Assembly (NCBI GenBank): GCA_016208205.1
Contig: JACQYP010000017.1
Location: forward strand, 1 to 29,479
Direction of reading: 5' to 3'
DNA: 29,479 bases
DNA from: Candidatus Desantisiibacteriota bacterium
Lineage (GTDB): Bacteria; UBA9089; CG2-30-40-21
The notes beneath the pieces are model-generated. The model made no database searches. It saw nothing but the letters and a program-made list of their open reading frames with translations, and was not told where the DNA came from. This document shows positions 7,612-15,566 of the stretch, piece by piece. The position numbers and the translations under genes are program-made. Within the stretch, counting starts at the first letter, position 1; each line of letters begins with the position of its first letter.

Positions 7612-8709
7612 TTATGCTTGTGGAGCGTAGCTTACCAACCCATCTCTTACCGTAAACACCGTTGCCCCATCCATCAACTCTTTGACTGTCGAAAGATCAG
7701 TAGTGGTAATAAATATCTGTCCGCCTCGATTAATAGCCTTCATCAGGTAGCTTCTGCGAACATCATCCAATTCAGAGCAAATATCATCCAATAGCAATAC
7801 CGGCAATTCCTTTGTTTGTTGGGACAGGTACTCCATTTCTGCCAGCCGCAGAGAGATAGCTGCTGTCCGTTGCTGCCCCTGAGAGCTGAATCTCTTTGCA
7901 TCAATCCCATTTATCTGAAATGCCATATCATCTAAATGAGGTCCGCTTAGTGTATGTCCCTTTCTTATCTCATCCCTCCTTTTTTCTTTATTAAACATCG
8001 ATGGTTTGTAGGATATTTTTAATATCTCGCTTTTCTCTTCCTCTCCCATAAGAAGAGTGGGAAAGGCTACCTGATGATGAATACTTGATGCCAAACACTG
8101 GAGAACCTCTATTGCCTCTTCCCTTGCCTTAATAAGCTGACTGCCTGTTTCTTGTCGCCCGATATCCCATACATCAAGCTCGGATATAGTCGTCTCTTGC
8201 TGTCCTGTTTTTAATTGCCAGAGTATCTCGTTGCAATGCTTATGTATCTTGTGGTATCGCTGAAGATAATGCAGGTACTGTGGATTTGATTGAGAGAGAA
8301 GGATGTCGAGGAACCGCCTCCTGATATCCGGCGTCCCTTTTACCAGATGCAAATCCTCTGGAAAGAAGATAATCACCTGTAAATGTCCGATCAAGTCAAT
8401 AATCCTGGGTAAAAACTTGTTGTTTATCCTTATCTTTTTTGTATCTTCAAGAAAAACATCTATCTTGTCCTGAATGTGTTGCTGAATCACTGTCCCTGAT
8501 AAGGAAAAACCATTCATGTCCCGGGCAATCAGGGCAGAATCACAGGATGTGCGAAATGATCGGGCAATACCAAGAAAGTATATTGCCTCTAATAGGTTTG
8601 TTTTTCCCTGTCCATTCTGGCCAAGAATAATATTTACCCCAGGATTAAACTGAAGCTGCGTTTCTTTTATGTTACGAAAATTTCTTATCTGGAGTGAGCT
8701 TAGATACAT
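7612..8709 (-). CDS. recF: RecF, recombinational repair ATPase
   Basis: 365 residues, standard for RecF. The N-terminus (LSSLQIRNFRNIKETQLQF) is the family hallmark. Walker A is GQNGQGKT (30-37), the ABC/SMC-type signature SSQGQQRT lies at 275-282 and Walker B PVLLLDD at 303-309, followed by SELD. RecF binds gapped DNA with RecO/RecR and helps load RecA. In many bacteria it sits in the dnaA-dnaN-recF-gyrB cluster; here none of those neighbours is present, so it is isolated between the c-di-GMP gene and cobD. The ribosome binding site is weak (AGGTT). The stop lies 149 bases before the promoter region of the next gene. Confidence 0.96.
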   Translation of the reverse strand: MYLSSLQIRNFRNIKETQLQFNPGVNIILGQNGQGKTNLLEAIYFLGIARSFRTSCDSALIARDMNGFSLSGTVIQQHIQDKIDVFLEDTKKIRINNKFLPRIIDLIGHLQVIIFFPEDLHLVKGTPDIRRRFLDILLSQSNPQYLHYLQRYHKIHKHCNEILWQLKTGQQETTISELDVWDIGRQETGSQLIKAREEAIEVLQCLASSIHHQVAFPTLLMGEEEKSEILKISYKPSMFNKEKRRDEIRKGHTLSGPHLDDMAFQINGIDAKRFSSQGQQRTAAISLRLAEMEYLSQQTKELPVLLLDDICSELDDVRRSYLMKAINRGGQIFITTTDLSTVKELMDGATVFTVRDGLVSYAPQA

Positions 8710-8737
8710 TAGTTTAACCTGTTTGTAATGTGTAATT

Positions 8738-8885
8738 CAGAGGCATTGATGGGTTTCGGTTGCCTCAACCCATCCTACATTCTACATTCTGTAGACCGTT
8801 AGACTGTAGGAGAAGATGGCTCATTCAGGGGAACGAGCCCTACAGAAAAATCCAAAAGATGTAGGGTGCGTTCCCTGAACGCACC
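8738..8885. repeat. Repeat-filled gap between cobD and recF
   Basis: A 41-base unit at 8738-8778, containing the hairpin TGGGTT..AACCCA, recurs at 28017-28057 with two mismatches (30 bases exact, 8749-8778 and 28028-28057). A second hairpin GGTGCGTTC / GAACGCACC with a 3-base loop spans 8865-8885 and resembles GGTGCAT/ATGCACC at 17499. GGCTC/GAGCC and AACAGCCTACAG words are also present. Confidence 0.75.
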
Positions 8886-8918
8886 AAACCTTTATTTCCC
8901 TAACAGCCTACAGTCTAT

Positions 8919-9992
8919 TCACCTACAGCCTATCTTTACTTCCTCTACCAATACCTTATTCTGTTTCTCTCTCATAACTGCAACCCTGATATAGGTATCA
9001 TCAAGCCCTCGAAGGTTAGAGCAGTTGCGGATAAGGATATTTTTTTGAGCCAATCGCTCGGAAAGCTCATCAGCATGAGTATCTCCACAGAGTTTGATAA
9101 GCAAAAAGTTGGCTGCTGATGGATACACCCTTAGTGTTTTTATCTCACTTAATCCCTTGAAAAATTCATCCTTTGCCTTTTCGATAAGCTCTATGGACCT
9201 GATTATAAACCCGTCATCCCTCTGCAACATGCCCGGCACAATCATTTGGGCAAAGATATTTACACTCCAGGGAGGTATTTGTTTTCTTAATTTATCTAAT
9301 ATCGCAGAATTACTTGTTGCCATATATCCTATCCGTATCCCTGGTATAGCAAAGAATTTGGTGAGGGATGAGATGATGATCAGGTTTGGGTAATTATCTA
9401 TGACATTTAGAAGGGTTCCATCTTTATACGAGGCTGTAAACATTAAAAATGATTCATCTACAATTACTAATGTATTTGTTTTAATAGCATTATCCAATAA
9501 GGCTGTCAGCATGGAATGTTCGATTAGTTTGCCTGTAGGGTTGTTTGGGTTACAAATCCAGATGGCATCTGCCCATGAAAGCTCATCTATAACCTCTTCA
9601 TAAGGAAAGCAAAAACCGTTTATTTCTTCCTCTTTCGGAAATTTCAGGGTAGCATTATTCCCGACTAAGGCTGTTTCATATTCACTGAAAGTAGGGGAAG
9701 GGACAAGGATGTTTTTCCCATGCAACAGATTAGCCAATAAATAGATAGTCTCGCATGACCCATTCCCGACAATAATATATTCTTCCTTAATTCTTAAGAA
9801 ATCAGCCAGATGAGCTGTCAAATCCCTTTGTTCCGGGTCAGGATAGTGTCTGATGAATTTTATACTATCGCAAATAGCGGCTTGAACCCGGTCCGGCGGA
9901 CCAAATGGATTGATACTGGCACTAAAATCCATTATTTGCTCAAGCTCAACCCCTTTTCTTATAAATTCCCAGATATTCCCACCATGCTTCAT
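8919..9992 (-). CDS. cobD: CobD-type threonine-phosphate decarboxylase (PLP aminotransferase fold)
   Basis: 357 residues of fold-type I PLP enzyme. The N-terminus KHGGNIWEF followed by DFSASINPFGPP is diagnostic of CobD rather than histidinol-phosphate aminotransferase HisC, its closest relative. Visible motifs: NPNNPTG (148-154), DESF (179-182), the PLP lysine K212 in SSLTKFFAIPGIRIGY. CobD decarboxylates L-threonine-O-3-phosphate to aminopropanol phosphate, which links the nucleotide loop to the corrin ring of cobalamin. This fits cbiA/cobB at 17607-19013 but no other cob genes are adjacent. The start has a GGAGC site. An alternative reading as HisC is possible but less likely. Confidence 0.85.
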   Translation of the reverse strand: MKHGGNIWEFIRKGVELEQIMDFSASINPFGPPDRVQAAICDSIKFIRHYPDPEQRDLTAHLADFLRIKEEYIIVGNGSCETIYLLANLLHGKNILVPSPTFSEYETALVGNNATLKFPKEEEINGFCFPYEEVIDELSWADAIWICNPNNPTGKLIEHSMLTALLDNAIKTNTLVIVDESFLMFTASYKDGTLLNVIDNYPNLIIISSLTKFFAIPGIRIGYMATSNSAILDKLRKQIPPWSVNIFAQMIVPGMLQRDDGFIIRSIELIEKAKDEFFKGLSEIKTLRVYPSAANFLLIKLCGDTHADELSERLAQKNILIRNCSNLRGLDDTYIRVAVMREKQNKVLVEEVKIGCR

Positions 9993-10011
9993 CTATTGAT
10001 GCTCCGAACTG

Positions 10012-10059
10012 TAGACGAAGCGTCTCGCTTCGTATTCTTCACGAGCCGAGACGGCTCGT
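10012..10059. repeat. Paired hairpins directly after pheS
   Basis: Unit 10012-10034 contains GAAGCGTCTCGCTTC and is the exact 23-base reverse complement of 2985-3007. ACGAGCCG / CGGCTCGT (10041-10059) forms a second 8-bp stem with a 3-base loop, four bases before the pheS stop. On the minus strand no T-run follows, so a terminator function is unproven. The gap also separates pheS from cobD. Confidence 0.72.
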
Positions 10060-10062
10060 CTA

Positions 10063-11076
10063 CTAAAACTGCTTCAAAAACCTTAAGTCATTCTCAAAGA
10101 AGAGCCTGATATTATCAATGCCATACTTTAACATGGTAAGTCGCTCAACTCCCAGACCAAAGGCAAACCCAACATATTTTTCAGGGTCATAGCCTACCCC
10201 TTTGAACACCTCCGGGTCAACCATACCTGCCCCCAGCACCTCAAGCCATCCGGTTTGTTTGCAAACCCCGCATCCCTTTTGATTGCAGAGGACACAGCCA
10301 ATATCTACCTCGCAGGATGGCTCGGTAAACGGGAAAAAGCTTGGTCTGAACCTTACCGGTGTATCCTTGCCAAACATGGCAACAAGAAATGCCTCAAGCA
10401 CAGCCTTTAATTCACCGAAGGTTGTTTTTTCATCAACCAAAAGCCCTTCCACCTGATGAAACATTGGAGAATGGGAGACATCTGCATCCCGTCGATAGAC
10501 CCTGCCTGGTGCAATAATTCTAAGCGGCGGCTTCCTCTCCTTCATCACCCGAATCTGAACCGGTGAGGTATGAGTCCTTAAGACAACCGAATCTGAGATA
10601 TAAAAGGTATCGTGCATATCCCTGGCAGGATGATCCTGCGGAATATTTAAGGCATCAAAGTTATAATGAGAGTATTCCACCTCTGGTCCCTCTTCAACCT
10701 CAAACCCTAAACTCATGAAAATATTAATTATCTCCTCAAGAACATGGGTAATTGGATGTCTTTTCCCCATCTCAGGGACAAATCCCGGCATGGTAACATC
10801 TATTTTTTCATGCAGTAACTTCTTGCCTCGCTGGATAGAGATAATTGCAGCCTGTTTATCTGAAAGCAGGGTAGTTATGATCTCTTTCAGGCTATTTATT
10901 CGACTGCCTGCCTCTGGCCGCTCCTCTGCCGGAAGTTTTCCCAAACCTCGCAGAAGATGAGTAAGCTTGCCCTCTTTTCTGCCAAGATATTCTATTCTTA
11001 TCTGCTCTAACTCATCAAGGCTATGACATGCATCAATCTTCATATTAGCCTCGTTTTCCATGACCGTGAGTTCCAT
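10063..11076 (-). CDS. pheS: Phenylalanine-tRNA ligase alpha subunit
   Basis: 337 residues, normal for PheS. The N-terminal coiled coil (about 1-90) is followed by the class II catalytic core: RTHTSP (167-172), motif 2 region PGRVYRRDADVSHSP, FRPSFFPFTEPS (243-254) and motif 3 GFAFGLGVER (303-312). A four-cysteine knuckle C-x2-C-x4-C-x2-C (C261, C264, C269, C272) sits in the catalytic domain and could bind zinc; such cysteines occur in many bacterial PheS proteins. The enzyme charges tRNA-Phe as a heterotetramer with PheT. pheT is usually immediately downstream, but here cobD follows, so pheT must be elsewhere. TAGGAG lies 9 bases before the ATG. Confidence 0.96.
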   Translation of the reverse strand: MELTVMENEANMKIDACHSLDELEQIRIEYLGRKEGKLTHLLRGLGKLPAEERPEAGSRINSLKEIITTLLSDKQAAIISIQRGKKLLHEKIDVTMPGFVPEMGKRHPITHVLEEIINIFMSLGFEVEEGPEVEYSHYNFDALNIPQDHPARDMHDTFYISDSVVLRTHTSPVQIRVMKERKPPLRIIAPGRVYRRDADVSHSPMFHQVEGLLVDEKTTFGELKAVLEAFLVAMFGKDTPVRFRPSFFPFTEPSCEVDIGCVLCNQKGCGVCKQTGWLEVLGAGMVDPEVFKGVGYDPEKYVGFAFGLGVERLTMLKYGIDNIRLFFENDLRFLKQF

Positions 11077-11103
11077 TGTTTATTGCTCCTATAATCAAAA
11101 TAC

Positions 11104-11246
11104 ATCCACAGATTTCACAGATTTTCACAGATAAAAGCGGTAGCAAGTAAGCTACCGCACTCCAAAAAGAAGCAGGAAAAGTGAATTTCGTTTGCACAGA
11201 TCAAAAAAATTTCTTTCAATCTGTGAAATCTGTGTAATCTGTGGAT
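11104..11246. repeat. CACAGATTT word repeat, inverted, with internal GCGGTAGC hairpin
   Basis: The left arm (11104-11132) is built from ATCCACAGATTTCACAGATT-type words. The right arm (11218-11246) carries the inverse AATCTGTGAAATCTGTG words. Between them GCGGTAGC (11137-11144) and GCTACCGC (11151-11158) form a perfect 8-bp stem followed by ACTCCAAAA. The same hairpin-plus-ACTCCAAAA arrangement recurs at about 13916-13980. The arms are similar in word but not base-perfect. Confidence 0.7.
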
Positions 11247-11268
11247 AAAAAAGAAAATCTGTGGATAT

Positions 11269-11631
11269 TTACTGAAAAATATCCCAGACCATATCTGCCA
11301 TATCTTCATCCTTAAACGGCTCCATGAGATAGGCTGCTCCTCCAATCAACATAGCTTCACCAATATAGGCTTCCTGACCCGGACGACCAAGAATTATTAT
11401 CTTAACCATATTATCACGGGCAAGGATTCTCTTTATCGTCTCTACCCCCATTATATCCGGGACATTTATTACTACTAATTGAGGGTTTAGCACCTTGCAT
11501 TTGGCTATTGATTCAATCCCGGTCATGCTGTTCCAGATTATTCCAAATCCACATTTTTCCAGAACAGCTTTTATCCTTAGCCGCGTTGCCCCGGAATCAT
11601 CTATAACTAATGCTCGGAAAGAATCAGACAT
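11269..11631 (-). CDS. Degenerate CheY-like receiver (pseudo-receiver)
   Basis: 120 residues, a single receiver fold with no output domain. The acidic pair D11-D12 is kept (VIDDSGATR), but the phosphoacceptor position is asparagine (N56 in LVVINVPDIMG, and the following loop is about two residues shorter than usual). The conserved threonine/serine is replaced by glycine (G82) and the conserved lysine by glutamate (E104 in LMEPF). It is therefore unlikely to be phosphorylated in the normal way and may act as a constitutive or ligand-free partner. The reading frame is clean and the ribosome binding site AGAGG is good, so it looks maintained. An intact receiver (11931-12314) lies just upstream. 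Confidence 0.8.
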   Translation of the reverse strand: MSDSFRALVIDDSGATRLRIKAVLEKCGFGIIWNSMTGIESIAKCKVLNPQLVVINVPDIMGVETIKRILARDNMVKIIILGRPGQEAYIGEAMLIGGAAYLMEPFKDEDMADMVWDIFQ

Positions 11632-11647
11632 GTTAACCTCTATTTGT

Positions 11648-11934
11648 GTAAGCGTTCAGGTGTCAGGTATCAGCAGTCCGGTAACACAAGGAAAATCAAG
11701 ACCGTAGAGGATATTACAACCTTGCTTGCTTCTCGGCATAAGAGGTTCTATACTCAGCAAGGCCACAAATAGCGATTTTACGCAAAGAGCGACTCAGGCG
11801 TCATTGCGAGCGTCATTGCTTGCTGACCAATTAGACTTTGCGCGACCTTTCGTAGTTATGTCTTAAAATCGCAGATTATACCCTTGTTGAGTATAACTCT
11901 CTTAAAAACTAATACCTGATACCTGAACGCTTAC
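11648..11934. repeat. 287-base fold-back (MITE-like) element with 26-bp terminal inverted repeats
   Basis: The ends 11648-11673 and 11909-11934 are inverted repeats matching at 24 of 26 positions (core GTAAGCGTTCAGGT). Inside, three further pairs are nested in the right order: TATACTCAGCAAGG (11749-11762) with CCTTGTTGAGTATA (11882-11895, 13/14), GCGATTTTA (11772-11780) with TAAAATCGC (11864-11872), and CGCAAAG (11781-11787) with CTTTGCG (11836-11842). A tandem GCGTCATTGC word lies near the centre. No ORF inside. The right end overlaps the stop codon of the next receiver gene (11931-11933), which points to insertion at or near that gene end. Confidence 0.75.
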
Positions 11935-12314
11935 CTATTTGTCAGAACATGTTGAATAGTCTTAATCAAGATCTCCTGCTTAAACGGCTTAACAACAAAA
12001 TCCTTTGCCCCGACAGATATGACTTCATTGATCAGCTCTTCATATCCCACTGCACTTACCATTACTATCCTTGCCTCTGGATCGATCTTAGTCAGCCACT
12101 TCAAGGTTTCAATCCCATTCATCTCTATATCCGGCAAAACAATATCCATGGTTACCAGATCAGGTTTCAGCTCTCTGTATCTTTGTATGGCACTTGCCCC
12201 ATCAGCTGCCTCTCCGGCAACATCATAACCGGCTTCAGTAAGCATCTTTCGCAACATTCTTCTCATAAACAGAGAATTGTCTACTATTAATATTCGGGCA
12301 TTCTTGCGTTTCAT
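11931..12314 (-). CDS. CheY-like single-domain response regulator
   Basis: 127 residues, one receiver domain. The phosphoacceptor is D57 (TMDIVLPD), with switch residue S87 and conserved K109 (VVKPF). Of the N-terminal acidic pair one is N (VDNS, D12-N13), a common tolerated variant. The loop after D57 has a two-residue insertion (PDIEMNG), seen in CheY-like proteins of chemotaxis and gliding systems. With no output domain it probably acts by protein contact, for example on the flagellar motor or on the adjacent ATPase/coiled-coil proteins. The stop codon lies inside the right terminal repeat of the fold-back element. AGGAGG is 14 bases from the ATG, longer than ideal. Confidence 0.88.
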   Translation of the reverse strand: MKRKNARILIVDNSLFMRRMLRKMLTEAGYDVAGEAADGASAIQRYRELKPDLVTMDIVLPDIEMNGIETLKWLTKIDPEARIVMVSAVGYEELINEVISVGAKDFVVKPFKQEILIKTIQHVLTNR

Positions 12315-12349
12315 CTTCTTTGTTAATGCCTCCTGATTTATTGAGGGAT

Positions 12350-12430
12350 GTTGTAAGTTGCAGGTTGTAGGTTGTAAGTTGAAGAGGTAGAATAAATAAC
12401 ATCATAAACCTACAACTTGCAACTTACAAC
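12350..12430. repeat. Inverted repeat of the GTTGTAAGTTGCAGGTTG word
   Basis: The left arm (12350-12373) and right arm (12407-12430) are inverted copies of GTTGTAAGTTGCA/GGTTGTAGGTT and separated by 33 bases, giving a stem of about 24 bp with few mismatches. It lies between the AAA ATPase gene and the receiver and shares the GGTTGTA word with 4581-4615. On the minus strand no clear T-run follows. Confidence 0.72.
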
Positions 12431-12464
12431 AAAAATTTTTGCAAATGGGAATGTGTTTGACTGT

Positions 12465-13799
12465 TTATAATTTTGGCATCTTTTGCAGCGAATAGCCTTC
12501 ATCATTAAAGAACATAAATATAATCAGGAAGCAGAGTATCCCAAGTCCAAACAAGAATGTTCCCAGAACAAGGGCTGAGGATAGAAGAGCAAAGGTACCC
12601 AGAAAGATAGAGAAGAAAGAAGTTGCTATCCCTGCCAAAAATACTTTTTGTCTAAGTTGAACTTGTATTCTAACAGGTTTGTCTTCAGCAAGATCACCCC
12701 AAAACTCATGCAGGAACCTGTCAAACAAATCAGAGAATACCTTGTGACTCTTGCGATCCCTGACAAGCGACTTTCTTGCCAAAAGCTCAATCATATTTCG
12801 TACAGGCTTAAACCGTATCAATGCCAATAGTCCTTCTCTTTCTTCTGCAGAAAGGTCTTCAAGAAGATGCATAAAAAAGCCGCTGCATTCATCAGTTGCC
12901 TTGCCCATAATCTCATCACGATGAGCCGTGAGCTGCTCATTTGTCTTGATAGATGAGGAATCAAGATGATACCCTATTATTTGGAGTAGATAGGGGTGAC
13001 CGCCGGTTACCTCATATCCCCATTCAACTACTCTTCTATCCATATCGATTGCATGGGAGTTTTCTTGTTTCAGGAAAGCCATTGCCTCTCGTTTTTTTAA
13101 TAGTCCAAGATGAATGGTGGTAAATATCTCGGAAAGGGATGTAGCCTGAAGGTCATCATTTTCCCGATAAGCCTGAGAAAAATCCTTACTGCTTGAAACC
13201 AGATAAGAAAGGTTGCCTATTTGTCCAACCAATTGCTTTAATGTGCTATAAAATTCAGATCCGAATGCCTCTTTTTTTACAAGACATTCAAACCCATCCA
13301 TAACAATAGTAATCTGATGCTTTTTTGCAGCATTTTCTATAAATCCGGTAAGCTCTTCATTGCTATATCGGGCAGGCTTTTTTTCTTTTTCAGTATCTTC
13401 GACCTTTCCCTTATGTTCTAAATCTTCATCTGCCAGAGGTGTTACTTTCTTTTCTTGTTGTTTTGGTTGTCCTTCTCTCATTTCCTGGGCATTGAGGATA
13501 ATATCCAACTCGCCGATAACATCAGCCCAAAAATTATCTGGAGTTTGGTAATGAGAATCATTGAAATCAATATAGACAAAAATGTGGCGTTTTGGAAGTA
13601 TCCCTTGCAACTGCTGGACATCTTCTCTCAAAAGGTGTGTAATTAACGATGTCTTGCCTATCTTCTTGCTGCCAACCAAAAAGACACTCTGGTTGTCACT
13701 CAGATGTTCAAGTATTTCTTTGGTTTCAGTTCCTCGGCCATAGAAATAGATTTCTTCTTGAATAGGCTTTTTCCAGCCAAATGCACCTTGTTGCTCCAT
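12465..13799 (-). CDS. Membrane-anchored AAA/STAND-type ATPase
   Basis: 444 residues. An N-terminal P-loop ATPase domain (about 18-330) has Walker A GSKKIGKTS (43-51), Walker B ITIVMDGFE (163-171) and the TGGHPYLLQ sensor-like motif (265-273) typical of the archaeal-type AAA/STAND ATPases that start with an F.GR.-like segment (here FYGRGTE). A highly charged insert (about 105-145, rich in E, K and Q) separates Walker A from B. A winged-helix-like region follows, then two hydrophobic helices (about 388-410 and 412-436) near the C-terminus, placing the ATPase in the cytoplasm on the membrane. No known partner domain (TIR, NACHT effector, repeat sensor) is attached. It is cotranscribable with the receivers. 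Function unknown; a signalling or stress-related NTPase is likely. Confidence 0.75.
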   Translation of the reverse strand: MEQQGAFGWKKPIQEEIYFYGRGTETKEILEHLSDNQSVFLVGSKKIGKTSLITHLLREDVQQLQGILPKRHIFVYIDFNDSHYQTPDNFWADVIGELDIILNAQEMREGQPKQQEKKVTPLADEDLEHKGKVEDTEKEKKPARYSNEELTGFIENAAKKHQITIVMDGFECLVKKEAFGSEFYSTLKQLVGQIGNLSYLVSSSKDFSQAYRENDDLQATSLSEIFTTIHLGLLKKREAMAFLKQENSHAIDMDRRVVEWGYEVTGGHPYLLQIIGYHLDSSSIKTNEQLTAHRDEIMGKATDECSGFFMHLLEDLSAEEREGLLALIRFKPVRNMIELLARKSLVRDRKSHKVFSDLFDRFLHEFWGDLAEDKPVRIQVQLRQKVFLAGIATSFFSIFLGTFALLSSALVLGTFLFGLGILCFLIIFMFFNDEGYSLQKMPKL

Positions 13800-13821
13800 T
13801 TCTTAAATCCTTAATAAGTGT

Positions 13822-13980
13822 AACTACTCAGCAAGAGGAATTTACCACGAAATTTGGAGTGCGAGAGCTTATTTGCTCGCGCTTTGCTTTTGCTCTGCAA
13901 GTTGCTGTACCGCAAAAACGGTAGCAAGGAAGCTACCGTAAAAACAAAGCGAAAGCAAGTAAGCTTTCGCACTCCAAAAG
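13822..13980. repeat. Composite repeat gap upstream of the ATPase gene
   Basis: AACTACTCAGCAAGAGGAAT (13822-13841) and the bases after it resemble 19265-19292 with three mismatches over 28. Inside are stacked hairpins: ACGGTAGC..GCTACCGT (about 13917-13940) and GCGAAAGCAAGTAAGCTTTCGC followed by ACTCCAAAAG, the same ending as at 11159. Copies of CACTATTCACTTTTCG-type words fill 14000-14040. No gene is seen. Confidence 0.65.
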
Positions 13981-14041
13981 AATTCGCTTCTGAGCAAATC
14001 ACTATTCACTTTTCGTTTTTCACTGTTCACTATTCACTTAT

Positions 14042-15199
14042 TTAATGTGCCCAATTTGATATAAGCCTAAGACATTCTCCAACCATGTTTGAGTTATAGT
14101 TCTTAAGCTTTTCTCTTGAATTTCGTTCTGCGGCATTGGCTTTTTCCTTTGATTCAACGGCAGAGACAAGACTTTTACCATAATCTTTTGCTTTTTGTGC
14201 TGCATCAGCAAGCTCCAATGCCTCTTCTGCCTCTTTCAGCCATACAGGTTCATATTTAACTGCATCAGCTGCCTTTGCCCTGGCAATTGCTTTTTTCGCA
14301 TCAGCTATAGCATAATCTGATTCCTTATTGTAAGCATCCATGATCAAAGAGATTCGTTCTTCAACCCGCAGGGAGCGTTCCTGGTATAAATCCTTTTCCT
14401 CAGCAACCGATTTCTTTTCCTTTTCAGTCTCTTTTTTGCCGCGAGCAGCCAGAATACTGTTTTCTTCAGCTTGTTTCTTTGCTTCTTCAAGCAATTTTTT
14501 TTCCTCTGCAAGCTTTTTTTTGTCGGTTTCTACAGATACAAGTCTGGTCTGGAGGTCTGCTATTTTTTTCTGAAGCTCGATAGTATCCTTTTCTGCCTGC
14601 AAAAGCTGTTGCTCACTCTCAGGAGATCCCTTGGGAGAAAGGGCTATCTTTTGCTTTTCATTATTTATTTGCTGAAGCTGGTAATCCATTAACCGTTTTT
14701 CTTCTTTAAGCCTTGCTTTTTCATCCTCAATCTGTTTCTTTTCCTCTGCTAATCTACTTAGATCTTTGCTTATTGTGTCCTCTGGTTTGGATGCAACTAC
14801 TACTAATTCTTCCTGCTTTATTTCTTTCCCCTCTTTTATGGGTTGAATTTTAACTATTTTTTTAGGTTTCTCAGGTGTAACTGTTGATGAAGGCATATAC
14901 TTAGGTGGTTGAACATTCTTTTGTACAGTCACAATTTCCTTAAGGTTAACCGGTTTCATGGGTTGCTTAACGGATACAGGTACAGGTTGTATCTCTGGTA
15001 TTTTTTCAATCTTTTCAGGCACAACTTCTACTATTTTAGCAGGCTTTTCTTTGGGCTCCTGTTTTGTAACACTTATTTCCTCAGGCAACAAATCCTCGTT
15101 ATCATTTATCTCAGAGGTAGATGCAATTAATAAGACAACAAAGGTAGTTGATGAAATAATAAATAATCCAATAACTGCAGGCAATAACCATTTCTTCAT
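14042..15199 (-). CDS. Membrane-anchored proline-rich coiled-coil protein with DUF4398-like C-terminus
   Basis: 385 residues. An uncleaved signal anchor (about residues 4-27) is followed by a lysine-, glutamate-, valine- and proline-rich stretch (30-150) like the periplasm-spanning linker of TonB-type proteins. A long coiled coil (about 150-280, heptads rich in EEKK) comes next. The C-terminus (about 290-370; AKKAIARAKAADAVKYEPVW... then ALELADAAQKAKDYGKSL) resembles DUF4398 helical-hairpin domains of envelope proteins. Predicted location is inner membrane with the body in the periplasm. GGGAGG precedes the ATG and a promoter lies 128 bases upstream. It may be the scaffold partner of the neighbouring membrane ATPase, but this is inferred only from position. 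Confidence 0.72.
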   Translation of the reverse strand: MKKWLLPAVIGLFIISSTTFVVLLIASTSEINDNEDLLPEEISVTKQEPKEKPAKIVEVVPEKIEKIPEIQPVPVSVKQPMKPVNLKEIVTVQKNVQPPKYMPSSTVTPEKPKKIVKIQPIKEGKEIKQEELVVVASKPEDTISKDLSRLAEEKKQIEDEKARLKEEKRLMDYQLQQINNEKQKIALSPKGSPESEQQLLQAEKDTIELQKKIADLQTRLVSVETDKKKLAEEKKLLEEAKKQAEENSILAARGKKETEKEKKSVAEEKDLYQERSLRVEERISLIMDAYNKESDYAIADAKKAIARAKAADAVKYEPVWLKEAEEALELADAAQKAKDYGKSLVSAVESKEKANAAERNSREKLKNYNSNMVGECLRLISNWAH

Positions 15200-15566
15200 A
15201 GAAACCTCCCATCTGTAACTACTCAGGTTGTTCAGGCTGTCAGGAAAAACAAAAGCAATGAGGTTTTTCTACAAACCTAACAGCCTACAGCCTATCCCTG
15301 TATTCACAGAGACAAGCCTACCTGAATAGTGTATCAAAACTTACAGAAAATGTCAAGGCATTTTTTGCAGGAGACGGCAATTTTCATTTTGAACCGCAGA
15401 GGCGCAGAGACACAGAGAAATATATATAAGAAAAGGAGCTAATGGAGATAGCTGGGGATAGGGGAGATGAATTTATATTGAAATTTGCCTGTGATTCAGA
15501 TCACTTGTCCACATCATCTGAAGAATCACAGACAAGAATGTCTGTGCTACTTGCCGGATCAACAGC
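15200..15566. repeat. 367-base gap: ACTACTCAG fold-back unit, promoter and CACAGACAAGAATG hairpin
   Basis: ACTACTCAGGTTG (15218-15230) and the inverse CCTGAATAGTG (15321-15331) bound a 114-base unit holding AGGCTGT..ACAGCCT words. GGCGCAGAGACACAGAGAAA follows at about 15400. CACAGACA / TGTCTGTG with AGAA loop (15527-15546) is a member of the CAGGAATGCCTG hairpin family and lies 20 bases past the stop of the receiver gene. No gene is supported on either strand. Confidence 0.65.
15328..15356 (-). promoter_or_regulatory. Sigma70-type promoter for the coiled-coil protein gene
   Basis: Minus-strand TTGACA (15351-15356), a 17-base spacer and TACACT (15328-15333). The leader to the start at 15199 is about 120 bases and contains the ACTACTCAG fold-back unit, so that hairpin would be in the 5-prime untranslated region. 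Confidence 0.65.

Noticed and set aside
8919..9992. HisC, histidinol-phosphate aminotransferase
   Set aside because: The KHGGN start and DFSASINPFGPP are CobD features, and no other his gene is adjacent.
10012..10059. Rho-independent terminator after pheS
   Set aside because: Stems are strong, but no T-run follows on the minus strand and the same hairpin occurs elsewhere as a dispersed repeat.
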